Shown: positions 25,314-33,835 of the stretch, piece by piece
Layout of the letters: the number at the start of each line of letters is the position of its first letter
How positions within the stretch are numbered: position 1 is the first letter of the stretch
From: Streptomyces canus
GTDB taxonomy: Bacteria > Actinomycetota > Actinomycetes > Streptomycetales > Streptomycetaceae
DNA length: 64,000 nt
Assembly (NCBI RefSeq): GCF_030815415.1
Contig: NZ_JAUSWW010000001.1
Span: 8,866,001 to 8,930,000, forward strand
Direction of reading: 5' to 3'
Translations under genes and position numbers: made by a program
Notes under the pieces: generated by a model
What the model was told of the DNA's origin: nothing
The model's input: only the letters and a program-made list of their open reading frames with translations
Database searches by the model: none

Positions 25314-25894
25314 CACCGGCGCCCCCGCGGCAGCCCGGCGAGCCCCGGCGCCGACAGGTGCAGCACCTGGAACACATCGCCGTCGGCCTTGGGCGTGTCA
25401 TGGGCCCAGAGCGAGAAGTGGAGCAACTCCCAGCGGCTGGAGTCCACGACGGCCGCCGCGAGCACCGCCCCGTCCTGCGCCGCCAGCCGCCCCGCCTCAC
25501 GCACCGCGTCGCCCATGACCTCCGCCAACTCCATTCCCTCCGGCACCGGTTGCCGCCTCCGTACGGCGACCCGCGCCGGCGAACCGGCGGCGCCGCCCTC
25601 CTCGAGGGCCAGCCCTGTCCACTGCCGGACCGACGGCCGCCCGAAGTCGTTGCTCAGCCCCTGGAAGGCGCCTCCCCACAGGAAGGAGTTCATGCCCGCC
25701 ACGGTGTCCCAGAGGTAGAACGGCGCGTACTGGTTGACCGGCGAGCCGTGCACCCCGCGTTCCCGCATCAGGTACGCCTTGAGTCCGAGGCCCTCCCACT
25801 CGTCGAGGAGATGTCCGACACGGGCCACGCGAGCGCGGATCACGCCCAGGTCGTAGTCGGCGGGCAGGGTGAGTTCGTACTGCATGGCATGCAT
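25310..25894 (-). CDS. DUF4865-family protein
   Basis: 194 residues from ATG 25894 with GAGGAGG ahead. N-terminal MHAMQYELTLPADYDLGVIRARV, then GLGLKAYLMRERG, SPVNQYAPFYLW, GGAFQGLSNDFGRP and VRQWTGLAL. These segments match my recollection of DUF4865, which resembles stress-responsive dimeric alpha/beta-barrel proteins. No enzyme activity is established. It is translationally coupled to the hydrolase downstream and lies 11 bp after the cupin gene. Confidence 0.8.
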   Translation of the reverse strand: MHAMQYELTLPADYDLGVIRARVARVGHLLDEWEGLGLKAYLMRERGVHGSPVNQYAPFYLWDTVAGMNSFLWGGAFQGLSNDFGRPSVRQWTGLALEEGGAAGSPARVAVRRRQPVPEGMELAEVMGDAVREAGRLAAQDGAVLAAAVVDSSRWELLHFSLWAHDTPKADGDVFQVLHLSAPGLAGLPRGRRW

Positions 25895-25905
25895 CGCGTG
25901 CCTCC

Positions 25906-26301
25906 TCAGGCGGGGTACTCCGCGGTGTCGACGTGCGCTTCCCAGTGCGTGGTCGTGCCGTCCTCGGTGGCCTCCACGACCGCGAGGTGGGTCATGAAGG
26001 TGCGCGGTCCGGCGCCGTGCCAGTGCCGTTCGCCCGGCTCGATCCACACGGTGTCGCCCGCCCGGATCGCCTCGGTCTCGCCGCCCTCCCGCTGCACCAG
26101 CCCCTCGCCCTCCAGGACGTGCAGGACCTGGCCCCGGGGATGACGGTGCCAGGCGGTGCGCGCGCCCGGGGCGAAGTGGACGTTGAACATCCGCAGCCGT
26201 GACGGGGGTTCGGGCGCGGCGATCTCGTCCAGCCACACCGTGCCGGTGAAGTTCGCCGCCGGACCCTGCCATGTGTCGGGACGCTTCCTCGTGATGTGCA
26301 C
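25906..26301 (-). CDS. Cupin-domain protein
   Basis: 131 residues. Single cupin: WHRHPRGQVLHVLEGEGLVQ holds the HxH...E metal motif and PGERHWHGAG the second His motif. ARTAWHRHPRGQVLHV is close to that of small cupins, often annotated with carboxymuconolactone decarboxylases and (R)-mandelonitrile-lyase-like cupins. It is probably a metal-dependent enzyme on a small molecule. It lies directly downstream of TetR (12 bp). Confidence 0.85.
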   Translation of the reverse strand: MHITRKRPDTWQGPAANFTGTVWLDEIAAPEPPSRLRMFNVHFAPGARTAWHRHPRGQVLHVLEGEGLVQREGGETEAIRAGDTVWIEPGERHWHGAGPRTFMTHLAVVEATEDGTTTHWEAHVDTAEYPA

Positions 26302-26313
26302 GTGCGTGAACTC

Positions 26314-26874
26314 CTAATGCCGTGGTGAGAGAAGGGAGAGGAGCCCCCGGACGCCCGCGTCGAAGGCGGCGGGGGAGCCCGAGGCGCGGGCGAGGACATA
26401 GCCGCCCTGCACGGTGGCGACGACCGTCGCCGCGATCGCCTCGCCGTCGAGCGAAGCCGCGAACTGCCCCTGCTCCTTGCCCTCCTCGACGATCCCGGCG
26501 ATCCGTTCACGCAGCCAGTCGAGGGTCTCGTCCACCGGCTCGCGCAGCTCGTCGCTGGCGATGATGTCCGCATCCATCGTCAGCCGCCCGACCGGGCAGC
26601 CGCGCAACACATCGCGCTCGCGCAGCAGATACGCCTCGATGCGTTCGTACGGCGTCCCCGGCCCGCCGAGTACTCCCTCGGCGGTAGCCCTCATCTCCGC
26701 TGCCGTGCGCCGGATCGCGGCCAGCGCGAGGTCGGGCTTGCCCTTGAAGTGGTGGTACATGCTGCCCTGCCCGGCACCCGAACGCTCCAGGATGGCCTTG
26801 GGGCTGGTGCCCACGTAGCCGCGCTCCCACAGCAGCTCTCGGGTGGACTCGATCAGACGTTCCGGGGTGCTCAT
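26314..26874 (-). CDS. TetR-family transcriptional regulator
   Basis: 186 residues from ATG 26874. N-terminal helix-turn-helix: MSTPERLIESTRELLWERGYVGTSPKAILERSGAGQGSMYHHFKGKPDL. The C-terminal ligand domain contains GCPVGRLTMDAD, the pattern of the YxaF/LmrA-type C-terminal domain. First gene of the operon; the 20-bp palindrome at 26883 lies just upstream of its start, so autoregulation is likely. Confidence 0.88.
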   Translation of the reverse strand: MSTPERLIESTRELLWERGYVGTSPKAILERSGAGQGSMYHHFKGKPDLALAAIRRTAAEMRATAEGVLGGPGTPYERIEAYLLRERDVLRGCPVGRLTMDADIIASDELREPVDETLDWLRERIAGIVEEGKEQGQFAASLDGEAIAATVVATVQGGYVLARASGSPAAFDAGVRGLLSLLSPRH

Positions 26875-26882
26875 ACACGCAC

Positions 26883-26902
26883 TGTACATACTAGTAGTTA
26901 CA
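26883..26902. promoter_or_regulatory. TetR operator palindrome
   Basis: TGTA (26883-26886), ACTAGT (26890-26895) and TACA (26899-26902) are placed symmetrically about 26892/26893, a 20-bp palindrome with two unmatched trinucleotides. It sits 8 bp upstream of the TetR start and should overlap the operon promoter. Confidence 0.6.
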
Positions 26903-26940
26903 GAAGTCGAGCCCTTGCGGAGCAGCCGGAACGCCCCCTT

Positions 26941-26958
26941 GTACTCCCTGGGAGGTAC
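26941..26958. promoter_or_regulatory. Inverted repeat upstream of ABC exporter operon
   Basis: GTACTCCCTGGGAGGTAC: outer GTAC arms and an inner CTCCC-T-GGGAG. It lies about 95 bp ahead of the SHOCT gene and could be an operator. The protein that binds it is unknown. Confidence 0.3.
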
Positions 26959-27051
26959 ACGCACTGCCGCTGGCCGTACGACGACCCGCACCCCTGCCCG
27001 GGGCCAGTCTCGAGACATCACCGGAAGCCACCTCTAGGGAGATGACCCGAG

Positions 27052-27342
27052 ATGCAGACCCTGGCGCACTGGGACGGCGGGCCCGGCCCGTGGATCCTTC
27101 TCTTCCCGCTGATCTGGGCGGCCGTCGTGGTCGGCGCCGTCACCGTCCTGCGCCGCACCGGCCTGCGCGGCCGCCGTGGCCCGTGGCGCGCGACAGCCGG
27201 CACCGGCCCGTCCGGCGACTCGCCCATCGCCGTGCTCGGACGCCGATTCGCCTCCGGCGAGATCGACGAGGACGAGTACTGGCGCCGGCTGTCCGTCCTG
27301 GACGAGCAGTTCGGCCGCATGGGCAAGGGCGGTGCGGTATGA
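27052..27342 (+). CDS. Small membrane protein with SHOCT motif
   Basis: 96 residues. One transmembrane helix near 14-34 (PWILLFPLIWAAVVVGAVTVL). The C-terminal SHOCT motif is LGRRFASGEIDEDEYWRRLSVLD. SHOCT segments are short oligomerisation or regulatory motifs. The stop overlaps the start of the ABC ATPase gene by 4 bp (ATGA), so the three genes form one operon and this protein may modulate the transporter. Confidence 0.78.
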   Translation: MQTLAHWDGGPGPWILLFPLIWAAVVVGAVTVLRRTGLRGRRGPWRATAGTGPSGDSPIAVLGRRFASGEIDEDEYWRRLSVLDEQFGRMGKGGAV

Positions 27343-28106
27343 CGACCACGACCGCCGTCCGGTCGGCCGCCCGGGTGGTCGACGCCGTGAAGGTCTACGG
27401 CACCGGCGACACCAGCGTGAGGGCCCTGGACGGGGTGAGCGTCGACTTCCCGGCCGGCCGCTTCACCGCGATCATGGGGCCCTCGGGCTCCGGCAAGTCC
27501 ACCCTGATGCACTGCGCGGCCGGTCTCGACACGCTCACCTCGGGCACCGCCCACATCGGCGACACCGAACTGGGCTCCCTCGACGACCGCCGCCTCACCC
27601 TGCTGCGCCGCGACCGTGTGGGCTTCGTGTTCCAGGCGTACAACCTGGTGCCCACCCTGACCGTCGAGGAGAACATCACCCTCCCCCTCGACCTGGCGGG
27701 CGGCAAGGGTGACCGCGAGTGGATCGACGCACTCGTCGACGTCGTCGGCCTGCGCGACCGCCTCCACCACCGCCCCTCCGAACTCTCCGGCGGCCAGCAG
27801 CAACGCGTCGCCGTGGCAAGGGCGTTCGCAGGCCGGCCGGACGTCGTCTTCGCCGACGAACCGACCGGCAACCTGGACTCCCGCTCCGGCGGCGAGGTCC
27901 TCGGCCTCCTCGGCCGTGCCGTACGCCGGACGTCCCGCACGGTCGTCATGGTCACCCACGACCCCGTGGCCGCCGCCCACGCCGACGAGGTCGTCTTCCT
28001 CGCGGACGGGCGCCTGGTCGACCGTATGACCGCACCGACCGCCGACAAGGTCCTGGACCGCATGAAGGCCTTCGACACCACCTCACCCCCCGGAGGACCG
28101 TCATGA
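27339..28106 (+). CDS. MacB/LolD-type ABC transporter ATP-binding protein
   Basis: 255 residues from ATG 27339. Walker A GPSGSGKST, Q-loop FQAYNLVPTLTVEENI, signature LSGGQQQRVAVARA, Walker B VVFADEPTGNLDS and H-loop VTHDP. The VRALDGVSVDFPAG and NLVPTLT segments are those of MacB/LolD-type mechanotransmission ABC systems. It partners the FtsX-type permease that overlaps it by 4 bp (ATGA). Confidence 0.9.
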   Translation: MTTTTAVRSAARVVDAVKVYGTGDTSVRALDGVSVDFPAGRFTAIMGPSGSGKSTLMHCAAGLDTLTSGTAHIGDTELGSLDDRRLTLLRRDRVGFVFQAYNLVPTLTVEENITLPLDLAGGKGDREWIDALVDVVGLRDRLHHRPSELSGGQQQRVAVARAFAGRPDVVFADEPTGNLDSRSGGEVLGLLGRAVRRTSRTVVMVTHDPVAAAHADEVVFLADGRLVDRMTAPTADKVLDRMKAFDTTSPPGGPS

Positions 28107-30664
28107 ACGCCTCCGTCCGCCTGAGCGTGTCCTCCCTGCGCGCGCACAGGCGCCGCTTCGCCGGAACCTTCCTCGCGGTGTTCCTCGGCGTCGCCTTCCT
28201 GGCCGGGACGCTCGTCATGGGCGACACCCTGCGCGCCGGCTTCGACACGATGTTCGGCAGGGCGACCAGCGGCACGGACGCCGTGGTCCGCAGCGCCGAC
28301 GCCATCACCACACCGGGCGAGAGCGAGGGCGTACGCCAACCCGTCGCCACCGACCTGGTGAAGACCGTCGAACGCGTTCCCGGCGTGGCCGCCGCCGCCC
28401 CCAGCATCCAGGGCGCGGGCCAGCTGGTCGGCGCGAACGGCGACCCCATCGGCGGCCAGGGTCCGCCCACCCTCGCGGGCAACTGGATCGCCGATCCCGA
28501 GCTGAACGCCTACCAGCTCGCCGAGGGCCGTGCCCCCGCCACGTCGGGCGAGGTCGTCATCGACCGGGGCACCGCCAAGCGCGGCGACCTGAACATCGGC
28601 GACACGACGACTCTCCGGACGCCGGACCCGGTCGAGGTGAGGATCGTCGGTCTGGCGACCTTCGGCGGCGAGGACGGCATGGCCCAGGTGACGTTCACCG
28701 GCATGAGGCAGGCCGACGCCGAGAAGTACCTCACCGCACGGCCCGGCGAGGCGGCCACCATCCAGGTGCGCGCCGGTCCCGGCGTCAGCCAGCAGGAGCT
28801 CGTCGACCGGCTGACTCCCGTGCTGCCCAAGGGAGTCGAGGCGATCACCGGCCAGAAGTCGGCCGAGGAGAACACCGAGATGATCTCCAGCCAGTTCCTG
28901 ACCATCTTCACCCTCTTCCTCCTCGTCTTCTCCGGCGTCGCCCTGCTGGTGGCGACCTTCTCCATCCACAACACCTTCGCGATCGTCGTCGCCCAACGCA
29001 CCCGCGAGAACGCCCTGTTGCGCGCCCTGGGCGCCTCCCGCCGCCAGGTCACCGCGTCGACCCTCGTGGAGGCGACCGCGGTCGCGGTGACGGCCTCGCT
29101 CGCGGGCCTGGCGGGAGGCATCGGCATCGCCGCGGGTCTTCAGATCTTGTTCCCGGCGATCGGATTCCCGTTCCCCGAGGGCGACTTGGTGGTCAGCGCG
29201 CTGTCCATGCTGCTGCCGCTCGCGGTCGGCACCGTGGTCTGCCTCGGCTCCGCGCTCCTGCCCGCCGTACGGGCGGGCCGCACCGCCCCGATGGCGGCAC
29301 TGCGAGAAACCGCCGTCGACACCTCGGGCGCCTCCCGCGTGCGCGCCGTCACGGGAACGGGCCTTGCCGCCCTCGCCCTCGGCGTGACGATCAGCGGTGT
29401 CCTCGTCTCCCCGTCGCTCTGGCTCGCGGGCACCGGTGCCGTCCTGGCCCTGGCCTCGTTCGTGGTCCTCGGCCCGGTCGCCTCCACCACAGCGGTGCGC
29501 GTCCTCGGCGGCCCCCTCGACCGACTGCGCGGAGTCACCGGGGGCCTCGCCCGCCGCAACGCCTTGCGCAGCCCCAAGCGCACGGCCGCCACCGCCAGTG
29601 CCCTGATGATCGGCGTCGCGGTCGTCTCCCTGTTCACCGTGTTCGCCGCGTCCCTGAAGGCGACCATGGACCAGACCGTCTCCCGCTCCTTCGCGGGCGA
29701 CATCGCGGTGAGCACCCCGGCCTTCGGCGCGGGCGGCAGCGGCCTGAGCCCTCGTCTGGCCGGCGCGGTCGACCAGCTGCCCGAGGTGGACACGGCCGTC
29801 GGACTCGGCCGCGGAGTCGCCGAAGTCGACGGCAAGGGAAGGGCGTTGACCGTCACCGACCCCCTGGCGCTGGAGCGCACCTTCGACCTGGGCACGGTCA
29901 AGGGGTCTCTGAGTGGTCTCGGCACGGACGGCATCGCCATCACCGAGAGCGAGGCCGACAAGCAGGGGCTGAAGACCGGCGACACGACCCGACTGACCTT
30001 CACGGACGGCATGAGTGAGACGTTCACGGTCCGTGCCGTCTACGGCCGGTCCGAACTCGCGGGGGAGTACGTCATCACCCGCGCGGCCTGGGAACCGCAC
30101 CGCACCCAGGACGCCGACTCCCTCGTCGCCGTGTCGTTCAAGGACGGCGTGAGCACGGACACCGGCAAGGCCGCGGTGGAGAAGGTGGCCGAGCGCTACG
30201 GCAACCCCGAGGTGCAGACCCGGGACGAGTACGCGCAGTCATCGGCGGGCGGCATCGACATGATGCTCACCCTGGTCTACGCCCTGCTGGCGCTGGCGGT
30301 CCTCATCGCGCTCCTCGGCATCGCGAACACCCTGACCCTGGCGATCCACGAACGCACCCGGGAACTGGGCCTGCTGCGGGCGGTCGGCCAGACCCGCTCC
30401 CAACTGCGGGCCATGGTCCGCTGGGAGTCGGTCCTGGTGGCCGCGTTCGGCACGGTCGGGGGACTGGTGCTCGGCGGCTTCCTCGGCTGGGTCCTGGTCA
30501 AGGCCTCCGACGGCGCGAGCGACAGCGACTTCGCCTTCGCGATGCCGCCGCTGCAACTCGCGATCGTGGCCCTGGTGGGCCTGGCGGCGGGCGCCTTGGC
30601 GGGCCTGCGTCCGGCCCGCCGCGCGGCACGCCTGGACGTACTGCGGGCGATCGCCACCGAGTGA
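28103..30664 (+). CDS. FtsX/MacB-like ABC transporter permease
   Basis: 853 residues. An N-terminal transmembrane helix (FAGTFLAVFLGVAFLAGTL), a large extracytoplasmic domain, an FtsX helix set around FLTIFTLFLLVFSGVALLVATFSI, a central pair of helices, a second extracytoplasmic domain, and a final FtsX set (MLTLVYALLALAVLIALLGIANTLTL). Two FtsX domains in one chain are the usual form in Streptomyces. With the ATPase it would extract or export lipids, peptides or antibiotics at the membrane. The substrate is unknown. Confidence 0.9.
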   Translation: MNASVRLSVSSLRAHRRRFAGTFLAVFLGVAFLAGTLVMGDTLRAGFDTMFGRATSGTDAVVRSADAITTPGESEGVRQPVATDLVKTVERVPGVAAAAPSIQGAGQLVGANGDPIGGQGPPTLAGNWIADPELNAYQLAEGRAPATSGEVVIDRGTAKRGDLNIGDTTTLRTPDPVEVRIVGLATFGGEDGMAQVTFTGMRQADAEKYLTARPGEAATIQVRAGPGVSQQELVDRLTPVLPKGVEAITGQKSAEENTEMISSQFLTIFTLFLLVFSGVALLVATFSIHNTFAIVVAQRTRENALLRALGASRRQVTASTLVEATAVAVTASLAGLAGGIGIAAGLQILFPAIGFPFPEGDLVVSALSMLLPLAVGTVVCLGSALLPAVRAGRTAPMAALRETAVDTSGASRVRAVTGTGLAALALGVTISGVLVSPSLWLAGTGAVLALASFVVLGPVASTTAVRVLGGPLDRLRGVTGGLARRNALRSPKRTAATASALMIGVAVVSLFTVFAASLKATMDQTVSRSFAGDIAVSTPAFGAGGSGLSPRLAGAVDQLPEVDTAVGLGRGVAEVDGKGRALTVTDPLALERTFDLGTVKGSLSGLGTDGIAITESEADKQGLKTGDTTRLTFTDGMSETFTVRAVYGRSELAGEYVITRAAWEPHRTQDADSLVAVSFKDGVSTDTGKAAVEKVAERYGNPEVQTRDEYAQSSAGGIDMMLTLVYALLALAVLIALLGIANTLTLAIHERTRELGLLRAVGQTRSQLRAMVRWESVLVAAFGTVGGLVLGGFLGWVLVKASDGASDSDFAFAMPPLQLAIVALVGLAAGALAGLRPARRAARLDVLRAIATE

Positions 30665-30696
30665 GACAGGGGCCGCCACAGGATGTCACCGCCCGG

Positions 30697-31236
30697 TCAG
30701 CCGACAACGGCCGACCGGGCGGGAGCATGTTCGGTCCTCAGGGCGTCGACCTCGGCGAACACCCGAGGTGTCTTCTCCGCGGGACGCCGCGGCGGACGCC
30801 CCGCCCCGGCTTTCACAACGGCGGGAGCGGACAGCGCGAACCACACGACCTTGCCCGCCTCCCCGTCCGACCGCACGCCCCAGCTCTCACTGAAGGCGGC
30901 CACCATGGCGAGCCCTCGCCCACGGGTGGCGAGCGTCTCGGCTTCCAGGAGGTCGTCGGGCACGTCCTCCACGACCGGCAGACGCGGGTCGTGATCATGC
31001 ACCGAGACCATGAGCCGGTCGAGGACCAGCTCGATCTCCACGGTGCACATCTTGTCGGGCTCGGCGTGCCGGTGGACGTTGGTCAAGAGCTCCGTCACAC
31101 CGAGCGCCGCCCGGTCTATGAGGGGGTCGAGATGCCAGTAGCGCAACTGCGCAGAGACGATTCTGCGGACCTGGCCGATCCGCGACGGCAGGGCTTGGAG
31201 CTCCACCGTGCAGTGCCTGCTTGGGTGACTGATCAC
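30697..31236 (-). CDS. HATPase-fold regulatory protein (anti-sigma-like)
   Basis: 179 residues from GTG 31236, chosen because GGAG lies 8 nt upstream; the frame continues to an ATG at 31326 without a ribosome site. The Bergerat fold is seen: GVTELLTNVHRHA (N-box) and VHDHDPRLP, then TRGRGLAMVAAFSESWG (G-box). Proteins of this kind are SpoIIAB/RsbW-like and very numerous in Streptomyces. They bind ATP and may phosphorylate anti-anti-sigma factors or hold sigma factors. The C-terminal tail beyond the fold is disordered and rich in Arg and Ala. Confidence 0.8.
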   Translation of the reverse strand: MISHPSRHCTVELQALPSRIGQVRRIVSAQLRYWHLDPLIDRAALGVTELLTNVHRHAEPDKMCTVEIELVLDRLMVSVHDHDPRLPVVEDVPDDLLEAETLATRGRGLAMVAAFSESWGVRSDGEAGKVVWFALSAPAVVKAGAGRPPRRPAEKTPRVFAEVDALRTEHAPARSAVVG

Positions 31237-31422
31237 GGCTGCGACTCCCCGACTGAAGAGGTCCGGAAGAACACGGAGTTCGGATCGATCCAGCAAGGCG
31301 CCTGGTGAACGGCTGCCTGCTGCCATGCCCGGCGGGCTGGTTCGCAGCGTTATCGCCGGTAAACCCAGAGTGACGTGAGAACAGCGTGACTCAGGGGGTG
31401 GGGTCCCGCAACTCGCGGTGCC

Positions 31423-31746
31423 TCACCCGTGACGTCCCGCGGCCCTCCGTACGGCCTCGATGAACCGGCGTGCCGCGGGTGGGCCCGGCTCGCCCGGCGC
31501 TGGATCGTGATCGCCGAGGGTCAGCAGATACCGCTTGCCGTTGAGGTCGGCGAGGGCCCGGTCGTCGGCGGCGAACCAGGGCTTGGACGCCCGCACCGCC
31601 TGCACCGGCGCGCTGTCGATCTCGCTGCCGTAGCTGGTGAGCAACTCCAGCCTGCCGTCGCTGATCCGGACCTGTCCGGCCCGGGTGAGCGAACGCAGCC
31701 GCTTCCCGATCCGCACGCCCGTGGCCGTGAACTCCGGCTCCGCCAT
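31423..31746 (-). CDS. Hypothetical small conserved protein
   Basis: 107 residues from ATG 31746, with GGGGG 7 nt upstream. MAEPEFTATGVRIGKRLRSLTRAGQVRISDGRLELLTSYGSEIDSAPV and ASKPWFAADDRALADLNGKRYLLTLGDH suggest a compact beta-rich domain. No known catalytic motif or membrane segment is seen. The function is not recognised. It lies alone between the ATPase gene and the promoter region of the cysteine-enzyme gene. Confidence 0.7.
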   Translation of the reverse strand: MAEPEFTATGVRIGKRLRSLTRAGQVRISDGRLELLTSYGSEIDSAPVQAVRASKPWFAADDRALADLNGKRYLLTLGDHDPAPGEPGPPAARRFIEAVRRAAGRHG

Positions 31747-32077
31747 GCTCCCGCCCCCTAGTGCGCTCTCGGTGTGCCGGCCCATGATCCGGCTGGTTAC
31801 GTGACCCAGTGTGCGCCCCCGTCCGGGACCGGCGCGTCCCGTTCGATGCAGTCTGCCCGCACCCGGCGTCGAGCACCAGTGCGCACGCGACCCCCGGTAC
31901 GCAAGCCCGGAGCACTCGTCCGAATGCGCCCCCATGGTCTCGCGGAGCCGGCCCCCAGGGTGGCCTTTGGGGAGCTCAAAGGTGTGTTTATGCAGGTGAG
32001 AAGGGTGCGGAAGGTGCTTATGATCGATGTGTCGACAGCGCGATCCGCCGTCGGCGCGAAGCCTAAGGAGCCCCGCC
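31747..32077 (+). promoter_or_regulatory. 331-bp gene-free region with candidate promoter
   Basis: No convincing protein is seen. Near the 3' end TATGAT (32019-32024) is a good -10 match, placing transcription start about 45 nt ahead of the GTG at 32078. A related stretch, AAGGTG-TGT-TTATG (31979-31992), is repeated as AAGGTG-C-TTATG (32011-32022), a direct repeat at 32-bp spacing that could be an activator or repressor site. Confidence 0.35.
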
Positions 32078-33202
32078 GTGAGCACCCCCCAGCAGATCCG
32101 GACCGGCGCCACCCTCGACGTCGACCACAGCGACGCCGCCTACCGTGCCTGGCTGAAAGAGGCCGTACGCAAGGTCCAGGCCGATGCCAACCGCTCGGCC
32201 GACACGCACCTCCTGCGCTTCCCGCTGCCGGAGCAGTGGGGCATCGACCTGTACCTCAAGGACGAGTCGACCCACCCTACCGGCAGCCTCAAGCACCGCC
32301 TGGCCCGCTCCCTGTTCCTGTACGGCCTGTGCAATGGCTGGATCCGGCCCGGCCGCCCGGTGATCGAGGCGTCCAGCGGCTCGACGGCCGTCTCCGAGGC
32401 GTACTTCGCCGGACTGATCGGCGTGCCCTTCATCGCCGTCATGCCGCGCACGACCAGCGCCGAGAAGATCCGCCTCATCGAGTTCCACGGCGGCCGGTGC
32501 CACTTCGTGGACGACTCACGCAGGATGTACGAGGAGTCGGCCCGGCTCGCGGTGGACACCGGCGGCCACTACATGGACCAGTTCACTTACGCGGAACGGG
32601 CCACGGACTGGCGCGGCAACAACAACATCGCCGAATCCATCTTCCGCCAGCTGGAGCTGGAGCGGTTCCCGGAACCCGCGTGGATCGTCGCCACGGCCGG
32701 CACCGGCGGCACCTCGGCGACCATCGCCCGATACGTCCACTACACCCAGCGCGACACCCGCATCTGTGTCGCCGACCCGGAGAACTCCTGCTTCTTCGAG
32801 GGCTGGACCACCGGCGATCCGGACGTCACCTGCGACTGCGGCTCCCGCATCGAGGGCATCGGCCGGCCGCGCATGGAGCCGAGCTTCGTGCCCGGCGCCG
32901 TCGACCGGATGATGAAGGTCCCCGACGCCGCCAGCGTCGCCGCCGTACGGGCACTCGAACAGGCCATCGGCCGCAAGGCGGGCGGCTCGACCGGCACCGG
33001 CCTGTGGAGCGCGCTGAAGATCGTCGCCGAGATGGTGGCCGAGGGACGGCGGGGCAGCGTGGTGACACTGCTGTGCGACCCGGGGGACCGGTATCTCGAC
33101 AAGTACTACTCGGACGCGTGGCTGGCCGAACAGGGGCTGGACATCCAGCCGTACGCGGCGGCGATCGAGTCGCTCCTCGAGACCGGCGTCTGGCCCTGCT
33201 GA
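32078..33202 (+). CDS. PLP-dependent cysteine synthase-family enzyme (Cds1-like desulfhydrase)
   Basis: 374 residues from GTG 32078, with AAGGAG 7 nt upstream. Fold-type II PLP enzyme: Lys in STHPTGSLKHRLA, the Asn/Ser-binding loop ASSGSTAVSEAYFAG, the phosphate cradle VATAGTGGTSATI, and C-terminal GGSTGTGLWSAL. It resembles the cysteine synthase-like family that includes mycobacterial Cds1, an L-cysteine desulfhydrase releasing H2S, pyruvate and ammonia. Which reaction it carries out here is inference. No serine acetyltransferase gene adjoins it. Confidence 0.82.
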   Translation: MSTPQQIRTGATLDVDHSDAAYRAWLKEAVRKVQADANRSADTHLLRFPLPEQWGIDLYLKDESTHPTGSLKHRLARSLFLYGLCNGWIRPGRPVIEASSGSTAVSEAYFAGLIGVPFIAVMPRTTSAEKIRLIEFHGGRCHFVDDSRRMYEESARLAVDTGGHYMDQFTYAERATDWRGNNNIAESIFRQLELERFPEPAWIVATAGTGGTSATIARYVHYTQRDTRICVADPENSCFFEGWTTGDPDVTCDCGSRIEGIGRPRMEPSFVPGAVDRMMKVPDAASVAAVRALEQAIGRKAGGSTGTGLWSALKIVAEMVAEGRRGSVVTLLCDPGDRYLDKYYSDAWLAEQGLDIQPYAAAIESLLETGVWPC

Positions 33203-33229
33203 GCGGCCTTGGTGAAGTCCAGTGCGGTA

Positions 33230-33285
33230 CCGCGCCCCGTAAGGGGCGCGGGGAACAGCGCGACCAGCCCCCACCGGCCCGCGGG
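33230..33285. repeat. Streptomyces intergenic hairpin repeat
   Basis: CCGCGCCCC (33230-33238), a GTAA loop and GGGGCGCGG (33243-33251) form a perfect 9-bp stem, followed by GGAACAGCGCGACCAGCCCCC. From memory this unit occurs between many Streptomyces genes. It separates two convergent genes and can also act as their terminator. Confidence 0.65.
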
Positions 33286-33312
33286 TTCATCACCGTTCTT
33301 CCAGCGGAGCGC

Positions 33313-33783
33313 TTAGGCGGCGATACGCCGGTCCAGTGCGGCGACCGCACCCCGGAACGCCCGCCCCAGCCCGGCACGTCCGAGCTTCGCCATGAAGCGG
33401 ACCGCGGCCGTGCCGTCGAGGGCGAAGGTCCAGCGCACCAGGGTGCCCGTGCCCGAGGGGGCGAGCCGCCACTCCTCGGCGAAGGCGTGGATGCCGGGCG
33501 TGTTCGCCACGTCGACGCGGTAGGCGTACACCTCGGGCTCCTTCGCCGCGATGATCGTCTCCTGGAAGCGTCCACCGCCCCTGAGCCGGACCTCGCGCGT
33601 CGAGCCGTCGCCGGTCGGCCGGGCGAAGGTGACCGCCGAGAACCACTCCGCCCAGCCCGGCACATCGTCGGCGAGGGCCCGGTAGACGGCCTCCGGGCCG
33701 GCGGACATCTCCCGGGCGAAGACCAGGCGCACGGGAGCGACCTCGATGAAGTCGAGCCCCACGGCGCGCAGTTGGTGAGCCAC
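33313..33783 (-). CDS. SRPBCC-family protein
   Basis: 156 residues from GTG 33783, with GGGGG 7 nt upstream. The sequence fits the START-like fold: VRLVFAREMSAGPEAVYRALADDVPGWAEWFSAV, GRFQETIIAAKEPEVYAYRV, then GTLVRWTFALDGTAAVRFM and a long C-terminal helix. Members bind lipids or polyketide-like ligands in a deep cavity. No polyketide genes are near. It lies downstream of a DeoR regulator on the same strand (52-bp gap). Confidence 0.8.
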   Translation of the reverse strand: MAHQLRAVGLDFIEVAPVRLVFAREMSAGPEAVYRALADDVPGWAEWFSAVTFARPTGDGSTREVRLRGGGRFQETIIAAKEPEVYAYRVDVANTPGIHAFAEEWRLAPSGTGTLVRWTFALDGTAAVRFMAKLGRAGLGRAFRGAVAALDRRIAA

Positions 33784-33835
33784 GGTCACACCCCCCAGGC
33801 GACGGCAGAGGGGTGACACCCTAACTGACAGCCAG

